Assembly: GCA_002150815.3 (NCBI GenBank)
Contig: NDFF03000043.1
Coordinates: 62,001-126,000 of the forward strand
DNA: 64,000 bases
Source of the DNA: Grammothele lineata
Taxonomy: Eukaryota; Basidiomycota; Agaricomycetes; Polyporales; Polyporaceae
Direction: 5' to 3'
The notes beneath the pieces were generated by a model. The model did no database searches and was not told the origin of the DNA. It saw only the letters and a program-made list of their open reading frames with translations. Made by a program: the position numbers and the translations under genes. Position 1 is the stretch's first letter. Each line of letters begins with the position of its first letter. Below, one piece after another: positions 1 through 12,181 of the stretch.

Positions 1-10
1 TACACGCGCA

Positions 11-2650
11 GAGAACACGACTCGGTTATGTTGATGCACGGCGGTGTGGTATTCGCGGCTGCTAATGGTATTGGGGGCGGCGTGAGGTTCGTCTTGCAGC
101 GGCGCCGGGCCTGGAGCAGGGCGCGAGCAGGAGCATATGCGAGGGGCGTGCGGGGCCTGGGTGCTACCGGTCATGTGGGACTCGCCAGCCAGTGTGCTAG
201 AATTCGTCGGGGACTTCTGGACTCCCGCATACCACATACCAGGTTGCGTACCAATGATGGGGAAGCGCGGTACGCACAACGTGTGCGGGGGCTGTATCTT
301 GAATGCGAAAGGAGGGCAAGACCCGTACCTAGTGGGTACGTCTTATGGCCAAGGTTCCTCTATAGGCCTTGAGGAGGTGTTGTGATATGCTATGAGGACT
401 CTAGCGAGCGCGAACATAGACGACTTGACGGAGACAGACAGGGTGTACGGGGCATAAAGATGGATGGGAAGTAGATAGACTCTCAGTGAGACCTAGATAA
501 GAGCAGTAGCAGCGTCCAGAACCTCAAAAACATGGGGCTAGTGAGGCGTGGCGACTCGGGGCAACGACGAGAGACGTTAACGTTGCTGTGGCCAGCGAGT
601 TGAGGGCAGGCCGTGCGACGTTCAGGGCAGGCCGTGTGAGATGACGTCAACTTGTGCTGCGGCACTGGCAGTACGGCAGGAAACCCTCTTCGCGATCTCT
701 CTTGCACCTCTACCGGCGTGCTCAGTATCAGTACATGGCCCACTTCTACGAGACCAATGCGCTCGATATCGTTCAAGCCCTGTTCGATAGAGTCAAAGAT
801 ATACCGTATAGCTCGGCTTTGGACGGCTGGGAACTGTAAGCTGGTGTTGTCATCCACGTCGTCTCAAGCTCACTCGAGCAATACAGCATAGAATATTTGG
901 ACAGAGTAAGGCGTTTTCAGCCCGAGAACCATTCCAAGGGGATGCCTTGAAATGGAGTCTGGAAAAACAGTACCGCTGACACAATTCGTTCAGTTGGAAA
1001 CCATCGTCGTGGACACGACATTGGCCATTCGCGACAGAAAGAACAGCCTCGCCCCCGTGAACAGGCTTCCTCCGGAACTTCTAGGATATATCTTCTCGTT
1101 GATCCCTGTGGGATACCTCCACGACGTATCGGATGGACTCACAGGGCTCTTTGGACTTGAATCAGTTACGCCTATACACGAACTAATTCCCGCAACTACT
1201 GTTTGCCGTCGGTGGCGCGCTGTTGCGATAGCCACGCCCGCCCTCTGGTCAACTATCGTGGTGGGTAGTGGGAGTAAAACAATGCTCGATCCTCCAATGG
1301 CCCGTCTCTATCGTTCAGCGACTGCACCTCTTAACTTATCAGTCGTTGCACGGGATCGGAACATTCCAGCACTGAAGAAGATCCTTGCGAAGGACAGCAG
1401 ACGAATTCGAGAGCTCAGGGTCATAGGGACGTCAACGACAATCTTATATCATCTCGTTTTCCCCGTAGACACTCTTCGCTTTTGCAAGCTCGTCACCATT
1501 AGGACTAACAATGATTCGTCTTCGACCCCAATGTCCCTGTTCAATGGACACGCTCCCAAGTTACACACGCTGTACCTCGAACGATTAGCTGGGCTGTGGA
1601 TCACCAATGCCTTCCCCATGCTCACACATCTCATCCTATGCAACATCAGCCCTGTCGCTCCTCTGTGCATCGGGAATTTTGTTGGATTTTTGTCGCGATG
1701 CCCAAGACTTCATGAACTAGAGCTCACCACATCCGGCATCGCCGCAATCGCACACACGACGCCCATCCCCCGTACCTCTATGCCACACCTCCGCAAGCTA
1801 TCCCTAGCAGACATTGGCAATGGAATCAGCAACAATTCTAACATGAACTGGGAAGCATCGTTTCCTGCCAATATTCTGCACGGCCTCGACCTTCCAACAC
1901 ACTGCTTAATCCGTCTCTCCATAACCGGACACGTTGAACGTATCAGGAGTGTTCTAAACGCTCTATCTTCGTCGGCATCCCATCTCTATAACAAGCCGCT
2001 GACACACATGCGTGCAGCATCGCTGCGAGATAGAACGATTTCTATCGAGAAGGGCAACTTCCAGAATCCGGAGGACATAGATTTCACCTCGTTCCAGCTC
2101 GTCGAACCTGCATCCTTACAAACAGGTGGATGCCGCATAGACATCCGCTCTTTCAATCGAAAGAACGTCTTCGACCACATCCTTCCCCTCCTCTCCCCGT
2201 TATTACGTGGAGTGCGCGCCCTCTGGATCTCGCCTTACACCGAATGGGTGCGTTCCGGCGACCAGACGATCCTGAACCACCTTCCCAACCTTGAGGCTCT
2301 CTTTGTCGAGGGCTTCGAGAAGGCTACCACGACGGATCAAGCACGCGGCATCATCTACACGAGACTCCCAATACGGAAGCTGGTGGTGAATTGCGCGGAT
2401 TCGGCGGGAGAGGGTGCGCGAGAGGGCGTGCAAAGTGTATTTGGCGAGGTCGATGAAGTCGTGATAATCCCGCAGGGAGAGGAAGGTCCGGCAGAGGCGT
2501 CTTGGAAGCGGAACCTGCCGCGCGAGTGTCTCGCCGGCGTCGAGTGTCACCGCTTCTGGCCGGCGTGGCATTAGCCAAGGATTTACGGACATAGCCCTTA
2601 GGATTTGTATGTCTTTGACTGGAGGTTCGTCAATCTGTAAATATGCTTTC
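11..2650 (+). repeat. Tandem segmental duplication, copy 1
   Basis: This is the first copy of a roughly 3-kb unit repeated in direct orientation. The segment around positions 11-130 aligns with 3067-3170, the stretch around 358-410 with 3670-3725, 560-640 with 3765-3830, and the F-box gene body with 4369-6229. The 3' flank just after the stop codon is also shared (a GGAGGTTCGT motif). Copy 2 carries extra insertions upstream of its gene, so the offset between copies grows from about 3056 to about 3634 bases. The duplication therefore includes upstream and downstream non-coding DNA as well as the coding sequence. Confidence 0.8.
735..2574 (+). CDS. F-box domain protein, tandem copy 1
   Basis: Predicted substrate-recognition subunit of an SCF-type ubiquitin ligase. 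Exons are 735-835, 887-905 and 994-2574, giving 566 residues. The same three-exon plan, including a 19-nt microexon, is conserved in copy 2, which supports both introns. A short helix (about residues 40-60) precedes an F-box with the usual RLPPELLGYIF start near residues 64-74, followed by the VCRRWRAVA segment and the ALWS motif. The remaining roughly 400 residues look like degenerate leucine-rich repeats (LxxLxL patterns), presumably the target-binding part. The ATG at 735 was chosen because it is conserved as YMAH in both copies; an in-frame ATG at 654 is an alternative. The target is unknown. Such proteins are expanded families in Agaricomycetes. Confidence 0.85.
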
Positions 2651-4368
2651 TTCGAACTAGGAGAGATGGCTACGCTCGAGGACGCTTGGGAGTCTCAAGA
2701 GCAGCGCGAGCCGGCGGGATCAGCACCTCGGCCGATCTCGCCGAGTGGACCCCTCAGGCATGGAGTACACACAAAACAAGTGAACTCAGCACAATATATA
2801 TTGATCGAGAACTACCTAACATACAAGGGGCAACGCAACGTACTGGACGCAAGACCCTTCCACCTGCCTCCCTCTCCCTCGAAACCGCAACCGCGTGCTC
2901 CCCGCGTCGCCTGCGTCCGCGTCTGGATATTAGGGAGCCCTACGTTCACCTACTATAACAAGGCCGGCTGCAGTAGCTTGCACCGCGTTCACGTCGCTGC
3001 GGGCCCCGCGCCGAGTATTGCGTTGATGTCGCCCCACAAGCCTACGCGGACGAAGATGCGCGGCGGAGAACACGACTTGGTTGTACTGACGTACGGTGGC
3101 GTGCTACTCGCGGTCGCCAACGGTCTTGAGGGGGTATACGTCTTGCGGCGGCGAAGGGCCTGGGAAGGCGGGCGGGATGCGTGTAGGGGCGTGTGCGAGG
3201 AACGGGCGGGGTTTGGGTACTGCCGGTCATGCTAAACTCACCAGTCAGCGGACTCGATCTCGTCAGGGACTTCCTGGCTTCCGTATACCGTATACCGCCC
3301 TCCTTCTACTTTTGTGTGCTATCACATCGCGCGCTGCAGCCAATGGCGCGGACCTGACGAACAAGATGAGCAGGGTACACGATAACATGGAGCGGACTAT
3401 GACATACCGAGCGACATACAGAGCAACAGATACCATATACGCTACAAGGGGTCCTGTAGGGCCGAGCTGAGTCGGGCACTTTGGGGCTAGCCAACGGTGA
3501 ACTAACCAGTCTTGGCTACAGCCGTAGCCTTACAGAAGATATGGATACTAAAGGGAAACGAGATATAAGCGAGGCGACATTGGAAGGCGAAAGAGCATAA
3601 CGGTACGTACATACCAACGATGAGGCCGCCCGATACGCATGAATAGTACGTATTACTAGTCAAATCTCCTTGATAGGCCTTGAGAAGGGGTTGTGAGATG
3701 CTTCGAGGACCGTAGCTTTGAGGCGAGCGCGAGAGGAAAGGAGAGTTGACTATAGTGAGGCGTTGCTGTGGTCGGTGAGTTCAGGGCAGGCCGTGCGAAG
3801 TTCAGGGCAGGTTGCGCGAGACTGGACGATAGGGCACCGGCGCTTCGTGACAGGTGCCTACGTCCTCAAGTGCCATTCAAGTCCAGGCCAAAGGCCTCAT
3901 GATTGCTTCCGTGCGCCTGTAGGAAGAGCGTTGAGACCGTTTTTGACGGCTGCGGTGCTCGAGGCCAAGTCGTTGTGTCCCGGTGTTCAATGTCCAAGAA
4001 CCGTCTCAACACGAACGCGGAAGAAATCATGTATCACGAAAGCGCGCTGATGGCGAGCATCGTGCCACGGTAAGTCTTGGTTGGTTTGGCCAAAGTAGTA
4101 AGCCGGGCATCGGTGCGCGTATCATGGTATAGGATGCTGTCGTCAACTTTATAGCCCAAGGAATCCCGAATGGTAATGGAGAACCCGGGCAGCGTCTCCA
4201 CCGCACGCTGAGCTCGCGGCGTGGCTTCTCTGGTTCTCTTCAGAATTCCTACTTGCAGACATCAAGACTACCACGCAACCTGTGAGGCCGTCATATAGGT
4301 TGGAGACCCACTTCGTGACCATCATCTCCCTCGTGCACCTAGGCTCCACTCGTGCTAGACTTCGCTAC
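2575..4368. other. Intergenic spacer between F-box copies
   Basis: There is no convincing gene here. From about 3067 to 3830 the spacer is recognisably the same sequence as the region upstream of copy 1 (about 11-640), broken by indels. The open frames at 2609-3235 and 3096-3470 lie inside this repeated DNA and show no domain or splice logic. Confidence 0.6.
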
Positions 4369-6290
4369 ATGGCTCATTCCGACAGGACCAATGTGCTCGA
4401 TGTCGTCCAGAACCTGTTCGATAGCATCAAAGACATATGCATGCCGTACAACCCGGCCTTAGATGGTTTGGAGCTGTAAGTCTGGACGTCTAGAAGCTCG
4501 TGTTCTCAAAGCTCATCCGAGCAATGTAGCGTAGAATATATGAAGAAAGTAAGGTATTTGAAAACCTGGGAATGCCCCTAGGGCCGACTCTAAATTCCAA
4601 GCGGTATCCTGACACAGATTCGTACAGCTGGAGGCCATCATCACGGACGCGACATCGGCCATTCGCGAAAAGGAGAACAGCCTCATTCCCGTCAACAGGC
4701 TTCCTCCGGAAGTCCTAGGATATATCTTCTCGTTGATCCCGGTGGGACACCTCGACGACATATCGGACGGACTCACAGGGATCTTCGGGCTTGAATCAGT
4801 CACTCCCACCGAAGAACTAATCCCCGCGACCGCCGTCTGCCGTCAGTGGCGCGCTGTTGCGAAAACCACTTCCATCCTCTGGTCGACCATCGTGACGGGG
4901 AATGGGAGTAGAAGAAAACTCGATCCGCCGATGGCTCGTCTCTATCGTTCGGCGACTGCACCTCTTAACCTGATAGTCGTCGCACGGAGTCGGGACACTC
5001 CAACGCTGAAGAAGATCTTTGCAAGGGACAGCAGGCGAATTCAAGAGCTCAGAGTCATGGGAATGCCCATGGCACTCGTACAGGATCTTGTTTTCCCTGC
5101 AGACATTCTTCGCTTCTGCAAGCTCGTCGCTGTTGAGAACTACAGTGAAGCCCATGTGAACTCGCCTTCGGCCCCGATATCCCTGTTCGACGGACGCGCT
5201 CCCAAGTTACGCACACTCTACCTCGAACGATTCGCCTCCGTGCGGATCACCAATTCCTTCCCCATGCTCACACATCTCATCCTTTGCAAACTCAGTCTCG
5301 TTGCTCCCCTTGACGTCGCGGATTTTGTTGGATTTCTGTCGCGATGCCCAATGCTTCATGAACTAGAGATCACGACATCCTTGCCCGCCATCGCAGCGTC
5401 AGACACGTCGCACGTAGCCCGCACCTTTATGCCTCACCTCCGCAAGTTATACCTGGGATACATTGGTAGAGGACGGCGCAATGGGATCGGCATGAACTGG
5501 GAAGCATCTTTTCCTGCAAACCTGTTGCACGGCCTCGATCTTCCCCCACATTGCCTGATCCGTCTTACCCTAACTGGACCCACCGAATGTATCGGGAGTG
5601 CCCTCAACGCTCTGTCTTCGTCGGCATCCCACCTCTACAACAAATCGTTGACACACATGCGCGCGGTATCGCTACAAGATCCAACGATTTCTATCGAGAG
5701 GGGCAACTTCAAGTTCCGGGATCTGAAGGACATAGATCTTATCTCATTCCAGCTCGTCGAACCCACGTCCTCACAAACACGTGGATGCCGCATAGACATC
5801 CACTGTCTCAATCGAAAGGACGACGTCTTCGATGACATCCTTCCCCTCCTCTCTCCACTCTTACTCGAAGTGCGCGCCCTCTGGATTTCGCCGTACACAG
5901 AATGGGTGCGTTCCGGCAATCAGTCGATCCTGAACCACGTTCCCAACCTTGACGCGCTCTTCGTCGAGGGCTTCGAGAAGGCCACCACGGATCAATCACG
6001 CGGCATCATCTACACGGGACTCCCGATACGGAAGTTGGTGGTGAATTGCGCGGATTCTGCAGGAGATGGTGCGCGAGAGGGCGTGCAAAGTGTATTTGGC
6101 GAGGTCGATGAAGTCGTGATAGTTCCGCAGGGAGAGGAAGGTCCGGAGGAGGCGTCTTGGAAGCGACATTTGCCGCGCGAGTGTCTCACCGGCATAGAGT
6201 GCCACCGCTTCTGGCCGGCTTGGCATTAGCTGAAAGTCCTATGAACATAGCCCCCAGAATTTGTGTTTGTTTTCAATTGGAGGTTCGTTA
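3067..6290 (+). repeat. Tandem segmental duplication, copy 2
   Basis: Second copy of the unit described at 11-2650, in the same orientation. It contains the whole second F-box gene with the same intron positions, and its upstream and downstream flanks. It is diverged at many silent and replacement sites, so the duplication is old enough for both proteins to have drifted. Confidence 0.8.
4369..6229 (+). CDS. F-box domain protein, tandem copy 2
   Basis: Paralogue of the gene at 735-2574. Exons are 4369-4475, 4530-4548 (19 nt) and 4628-6229, giving 575 residues. The F-box start reads RLPPEVLGYIF, followed by VCRQWRAVA and the ILWS motif, then a long leucine-rich region. The C-terminal end is nearly the same as in copy 1 and shares the HRFWPAWH ending. 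The largest simple ORF begins at the internal Met at 4733, inside the F-box, and would miss half the domain; the spliced model restores it. Differences between the copies are spread over the leucine-rich part, as expected if substrate specificity diverged. Substrate unknown. Confidence 0.85.
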
Positions 6291-8040
6291 ATTTGGACAG
6301 ATGTTGAATCGAAGACCGATATCAATACGAGTACGTCTAGATGAGATTGACTGCGTCTATGAATATCCTCGCGATCTCATGAACACAATCTATCCGTCGG
6401 CTCCAATCATTATCTTGACCGCAGAGTAGTTCTGGTGCTTACCCTGTCCCCGTCTGCGGAGGTGCCGGCCGAGGGGTGATAGCGGGTCTAAGTCGGCTGA
6501 CGCATTCGTGAACCTTGAGGCCCTCGCAGGGCACGAATGGAACAACGGCCGCTATGTAGCAGAGTGAGTACGTATACATGTGAGAAATGTTCCCGCTTCG
6601 CAACAGGAGCAAGTACGTACGCGAATGGCGCCATCGGGGCCGGGCGGGCCATGAACAAAGGCATCCTTTGCAGCCGACGTATAGGTCATTTATGAGTAAC
6701 GACAACGATGGGCCGCATTAACCATCGCAGGCAACGATTGCGGTCTGGACTGCGGTCGGTCATAGTCAACTTTATGACGCAGGAGGCGCAGAAGAAGCAC
6801 ATCGTACCTCAGATGAAGACGCCTGCGAGTGCCACCGTAGCTGCTGCAGGCGTTTGGTGACGTATTCACAGCGATCTAAGCAAACGAGATCAGAAGCACG
6901 CTCGTGATTAGCCCAACCAGGGACATACGCACAGCACTGAATACGAATTACCGCCGGGTCTCTCAAGCTCAAGCCTACAGACTCTGGAGGATCTGCCAGG
7001 CCGCCGGGCCCCGCGCACCAGGCTCTCTCTTCACCCGTTCGGGTGCACGTACGTATCCCCGCGACCCGTCCCGGCCGCCGCGCACTCTCCCCCGCAGCAC
7101 AGCAACTTCCCGCGCCCGCTTCTCTCGCGAAGCAGCCGCCGGACGCGCCGACGCGCGCACCCCCCGAGAAGGTAAGGCGGTTCCGCCGCGGGCAGCAGGG
7201 GCAGCCCTTCGGGATCGGGGCCCCGGGCCCGGCGCGCGACCTGAGCCTCTCTTCAGCCCGCCTCGCCATATAAGGCCGCCCACGCGCCCGCACTACGGTC
7301 TGTCCGCGGCGCACATGATTCTGCGGACCAAGGCCAATCAGCGGTCGCTCGCGGGTGTTCGGACGGGGGGCTCGCGGACAAGGGAGCATCTCGCCCGCGC
7401 GCTTGGAGGGGCGTGAGGCACCCTGCCTGTCGTCCGGACTCCGAGGCGCGGAAGCATCGCAGGATCTGTCCTGCGCCAATGGCGCGATGCTCTGGACGTG
7501 ACAGGCAGCGCAGATACGCGCATCAGGGCGGGGCTTCGCCCCTTCCTTTCCCTTCGTTCGTTCGTCCCCAGTGGCCGGCGGCGGGAGATGAGCGCGCACG
7601 CGGCGGGGGTGCGCACACTGCACACACCCCTGCTACCCATGCGCTCGAGGCCCTGCGTGTAAGGGCCCAGAGGGAGCAGTCCCGGCAAGCTATTTGCCGC
7701 AATGAATTACGCGCCCAATGCTTAAACTGCGGGCAGCCTATAGCCCCATATGAAGCGGGCACGCACGCACGCCCCGAATTGAGGCGCGCGTCCGTGCGGG
7801 CCCTGAAGGGCATATACGTGCCGCCCGCCTCTATCTGGCACGTCCGCATCTGCGTACCGGTACCATGCCGCCGCCACGAAGGAGCTGCGTCGTCATCCTA
7901 TCCCGGACGGGTGCTTCCCCTCTTCTAGCTATAAGAGGCGGCCCATCGCGCCCTTGGTGGGGGAACGCCAACGACTGGTACCTTCCGCGCACTGCCCGAC
8001 AACAATACTCGCTTATCGTCGTGCCGGACGCCTTGTGAGA
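6230..8040. other. GC-rich intergenic region, no convincing gene
   Basis: From about 6950 to 7950 the DNA is strongly GC-rich and holds long but uninformative open frames on both strands (6772-7623 minus, 6904-7416 plus, 7413-7928 plus). None has a recognisable domain, and they overlap each other, as expected from high GC. A TATA-like TATAAG at 7269-7274 and a CCAAT motif near 7334 suggest promoter character, but I could not attach a gene to them. Confidence 0.5.
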
Positions 8041-8578
8041 ATGTGCTTCATCTACTATGAGAACGTGACCTGCCTCAGGTAAGCCACTCCGCGCCTGATG
8101 CCAGAGGACGAGCAGACTTACAGCGTAATATGCCGCAGATGCAACAACGTTTGGCTCGGCCTGGTAAGCAAGCCCGATCTTCCGCTCTTTTTGTGTTGTC
8201 GTCCCGCTTTCTAACCAGCATCACATTTGCCCGTCTCCTCGGCGTCCCCCACCTCCCTTTCCCACTTCTTTCCCCTCCTTCCTCTCCCACTCGGGGACAC
8301 CCTAGGTCCTGCGCGACAAACGCTGCCGCTTCTCCAACTGCCGGTGGAACCGCGCGCACCCGTACCCGGCCCAACTCCCGCGGGGCGACACGCGCGTGCG
8401 CAAGGTGCGCTGCGTGCGCTCCATGGACGGGTGCGGGCACTGCATCGCGCGCGCGATGCGCCTCGCCCCGCAGCTCCTGCCCGGCACGATCGCGCCCGGG
8501 CGCACCGTCGACGTGCGCGAGCCGCTCGACGACGCAGTGCAGTACGCGAGCGAGGAGAGCGAGGAGGACATCGAATAG
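8041..8578 (+). CDS. Small Cys-rich protein, unknown function
   Basis: Exons are 8041-8078, 8124-8163 and 8306-8578, giving 116 residues. Both introns have GTAAGC donors and are in phase. The N-terminal half carries cysteines near residues 2, 11, 16, 19, 33 and 38 with a CRRC pair and an RAHP motif, and later a CxHC-like CGHC. This resembles the small Cys/His zinc-binding-like proteins common in Agaricomycete genomes. The C-terminus is acidic (EESEEDIE). The start at 8041 is inferred from the short Met-Cys-hydrophobic opening seen in such proteins. No signal peptide is visible. The first exon is short and its join could differ. I assign no function. Confidence 0.55.
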
Positions 8579-10051
8579 TCCCCGAGACCTTGTCTTGTCT
8601 TCAGGGCCGCGCGAGCGCGCGACGGACGATACGTGTGGCGGGGGCCGTCCCGGTAGCGCCTCCATCCTGCGATAGCATAGCATTGGGGCTCGGTCTCGGC
8701 GGGACTTCCGGACAGACCGAGCGAGTACTGTACGATATGAGTTTTAGCGTACGACGTATATAATATGTAATACACGCGCCTGAACCTGGATGCCCAAACG
8801 GGGCTTCGTGTGCGTGCCTTCTCGACGTATCAGCGGAGTTCGTGATGGCGCACAGCAGGGGCGGACGGCGTCGAACGGAAACGGGGGTGGATCCGCGATA
8901 TATTCGGAACGTGGGCCCTTCCTGAACTGGCGCTGTGGGAACGCTACAGGCTCCGTGTCTTCTCCGAGGTGTAGTGCGAAGTGGGTAAAGTGCGTCGACA
9001 GCCCGGATGTTGATTGACGCCACGGCCTGGGATGCAGGTTCAACATTGAGTGTGAACAAGCGGAGGTCGAAAGTCGGGCCGACGGTTGAGTCGCAGGCGC
9101 CTGTCTTGTTCATGTGAGAGCTGAAGGGACGAGAGGATGAGAGAAGTGGTAGGCGGAGTCTCCCTCGCAAGAAGTCGTGGCAAGACGAAGAGACGGCGCG
9201 AGCCGGAGCGGCTGGAAAGGGGGATCCGTTCGACGAGGCACCGCCTGACGGAAGGCAGGCGCGAGGCTGACGCCACCGCAGACGTTGCCGCCAATGTCTG
9301 AGTTCCTAGAGCTTGCATACGGATGCAGTCTGGTGAGGTGGGTGCGGCGATCAACCCGGTGATACGGAAACGGCATATCGGGTGGCGTTAAGAGGCCACA
9401 ATCTTTCATGCGGGGGAGAATCACTTCGAGAATCTTCGTTTGAACCGCGATTAAAGAGACGCTGTGGACAGCAGGAGGCCTGCACTAGAACAGCATGTAC
9501 CAATTATGAAACCTGTGAATCCCAATAACCCAACGGAAAGCACGTACCGGGAAGACAGAGAGGTCACGGAGACGCCCTCCGAACTGCAGGGTTACCGGGT
9601 CATGCGAGCGCAGGACTTCGAAGCGGCCTTCTAGGGGACATTACACCACGGTTCAATAGCGGCTGGACAGCGAAAATCGCAAAGTTCAATTGTCGCCGCG
9701 TTCACATGATCGCCCGAAGACCATGATCCAGACGAAAAGGAGCTTCGGGACGAGGATGCGTAGCGCGCGCCAGGCGAGCGCTAGCACGAGGCACCATAGA
9801 GCTTCCTAAAATCGACGTGAGCGCTGCGGCACAAGCATGTAGCACGCAAGAAGGGTACATGAGGAACACGCACCAGCTGAAACCTTCCTCTCACGGGATT
9901 CAAAGTCCGAGATAGTATACGTAGATAACCTGTGGCAGCGCGCGGAGCTTTTAAGATGAGGGATCTGGTGGATTAGTCTTCTAATACATGTATACCCCAG
10001 AAAATAACCGGTGTCCGTCGTAGTCGGTATGAGGCGAGAAGACCTAAGCCC
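8579..10051. other. Intergenic region, nothing identified
   Basis: Open frames such as 8601-9170 and 9110-9424 on the minus strand show no domain, no conserved splice pattern and no codon-usage support. Part of the interval is the 3' flank of the ISA2 gene. Confidence 0.5.
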
Positions 10052-10982
10052 TCATACGTCTAGTTCCCAGCTGACGCCACATCCACACCCATTTCCTTTC
10101 GCCTAGAAGGAGGGTGAGCGATCTCGAGAAGCACCGAAGGGCATCGCGCAGCGTTCGTAGACGGTCGGCGACACGACCTACGGACCGGTCATGTACTCAT
10201 ATACTCACCTGTGGGTTGTCCAGCACACGGAAGCTGCTCCCGATGAGCTCCGTTGCAAAATCGATGGTCGAGCCCTTCACGAGACCCATTGACACGGCAT
10301 CGATGTACACATTCGAAGGCTTTATGCGCGGATGTGACAAATGACTATATGCGCAGAAGGGAAAAGCGAGCAGTACATGCCCCAGTCATGAGCAACACGA
10401 AGCGACGATCAGACATCGAGTGTTTGAAAGAAACACGCACTAGTCGTCCGCTTGGCGATGACGAGCGAGTTCCATCTTGTACTGGTACCCATGGCAGCCC
10501 CCGCTCTCGACTGCAATGCGCAGGGCGGCGTCCGAGTTGCCCTCGCGTTGTGCGATGTTCCGTAATTGCTGCACGCGACAGACATCGTGTCAGTGGCGAG
10601 GCTAATGAACGTGTGAGGACTGGCACACCTCGGCGGCTCTGTCCGTCAACTCTATTGCGACGTGCTCTGGGAGCACGAGATCGATCTCTGGCTCGTCCTC
10701 GTCCTCGTCGCGTTCCAACTCCGAAATTGACGGAAATGACACGACTTCCGCTCGATGGGCCTTGGCCTTCTGCGCGACTGCAGCGTGTCTGGGTGACGTC
10801 GAGACGACTGTTCGATTATGTGGACGCCAGGACCGGAGAGTGTGTCGTGGTAGTTGAGGAACTGTGCGGGGAACCGAGACGATGGAGAAGGGTCGACATT
10901 GCGTGTGGCCGACGGCTGTACGCGCGCAGCGGCTGGGACTTGCGACGCACTGACGGAAGACGGAGGAAGACGGAGGATGCAT
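10052..10982 (-). CDS. ISA2: Mitochondrial iron-sulfur assembly protein Isa2
   Basis: A-type Fe-S scaffold/carrier needed in mitochondria for late maturation of [4Fe-4S] proteins, working with Isa1 and Iba57. Exons in gene order are 10982-10629, 10568-10441, 10344-10209 and 10102-10052, giving 222 residues. All joins are in phase. The first ~90 residues are Arg/Ser/Pro-rich and lack acidic residues, consistent with a mitochondrial presequence. The HesB/IscA fold follows: LTDRAAEQLRNIAQREGN, then SGGCHGYQYKMEL, SNVYIDAVSMGLVKGSTIDF and the terminal CGCGVSWE. The three invariant cysteines are C143, C212 and C214. The start Met at 10982 was preferred over 11081 because the presequence-like stretch begins there. 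It is transcribed divergently from the YCII-domain gene. Confidence 0.93.
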
Positions 10983-11207
10983 GGTGGTCGTCGTGTACGA
11001 AGGCGAGTGCGGCGGCGCTGCGGCCTGGGGCAAACGCACGGCAGCCGTGACGTCGTCTGCCGTGAGCTGCTGACCAATCAATCGCTGACGAACTCCTCAG
11101 CATTGGGCGTCTATCTTATCTTCCGCATGCTACGTTCCTCTGTCCGACTCCGACTCTGCCAACGGCCCAGGGCACCGCGCGCCGGTCCGCTGCGCTCAGC
11201 TGCTCGC

Positions 11208-11215
11208 TATATAAA
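11208..11215 (+). promoter_or_regulatory. TATA box of the YCII-domain gene
   Basis: A perfect TATATAAA lies 68 bases upstream of the ATG at 11283, a plausible core-promoter position. It also argues against a start further upstream at 11130. Confidence 0.5.
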
Positions 11216-11282
11216 CTCTCGGGCACCCAGAGTCGATACCTCCCCTCACGCCCCGCTTCCTGCGCAGCCAGAGTCCCCAAGG

Positions 11283-11726
11283 ATGCCGCTCTTCGCCGTC
11301 TACGCCCCGGACTACACCGATGACGACACCATCAACCGTCGTCTCGCCGTCCGCCAGGAGCATCTCGCCAAGGCCGCGGCGAACCCTAGCATGAGTGCGT
11401 CTTACAAACCTTGCGCAGTGAGCGTATGTAGCTGAGGCACAGGCGGCGCATTCAGAGGTCGGAGGGGCGATGCTCTCGCCCGAGGACTGCCTCGACACCG
11501 CGGATGCGCCGAACAAGAAAATGGTCGGATCGTTCATGGTCTGGGAGTGCGAGAACTACGCAGCGGCGCGCAAGATGCTCGAGGAGGACCCGTATTGGAC
11601 TGGGAACGTGGTGCGTGCTCATGCTTGGTCATTCGGCTTAAGCCCGGGGCTCAGGGCGCGCGCGTTCTGCAGTGGGACAAGGAGAAGACCGTCATACGCC
11701 CATTTGTCACCCCGAAGCCGCTCTAA
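11283..11726 (+). CDS. YCII-related (dimeric alpha/beta barrel) protein
   Basis: Small protein of the YciI/YCII superfamily, whose members are dimeric ferredoxin-like barrels of mostly unknown chemistry. Exons are 11283-11394, 11432-11610 and 11673-11726, giving 114 residues. It opens with MPLFAVYAPDYTDDD and the RRLAVRQEHL helix, continues with VGGAMLSPED and MVGSFMVWE, and closes with WDKEKTVIRPFV, the usual YCII order. The first intron is very short (37 nt), so that join is the least certain part. An in-frame upstream Met at 11130 would add an Arg-rich, presequence-like N-terminus, but the TATA box lies inside that stretch. A paralogue lies at 30593-31439. Confidence 0.8.
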
Positions 11727-12181
11727 GCCAGCGGAGGCGATGGAATGTAAATGCAGGGATAGTGCTTCATGTATAAATATCGCATTCAATTGGAATACAT
11801 GTGGGCAGTTTTATGAACCTACAAGAATCCGAATACGGAGGACGCGCTACTGTCTAAGACGACGTAAGAGAAGGGTGGGTATTCAGAATAGGCCGCATAG
11901 GGAGAACTACCCGTAGCAGTGTAATACCCGCCATTTCTTGGGCAAACGAATATGATCTCTTCCCTGTTGAGCCCTTAACTGCTGGGTTGCTGCTCAAATC
12001 GGTTCAGAGTGAGAGCGTTGCACTAATCGTCCGGAAATTTCGACTTACGCTCTGATTTCTTGTGCGTTCCCTAGCACATTGTTCGCGTCTGGGCGTGAGC
12101 ATCGACGTGCACAATATACGGTCATATGTATGCAGCGTAGCGCCCCCAAGTTGCGTCTCCTGGACTTCGGGCATAAGGCGG
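11727..12181. other. Intergenic region
   Basis: 3' flank of the YCII-domain gene and of the decayed gene that follows. No gene seen. Confidence 0.5.

Noticed and set aside
6772..7623. 283-codon minus-strand open frame
   Set aside because: It lies in very GC-rich DNA with overlapping open frames on the other strand. No domain, low-information composition, no splice support.
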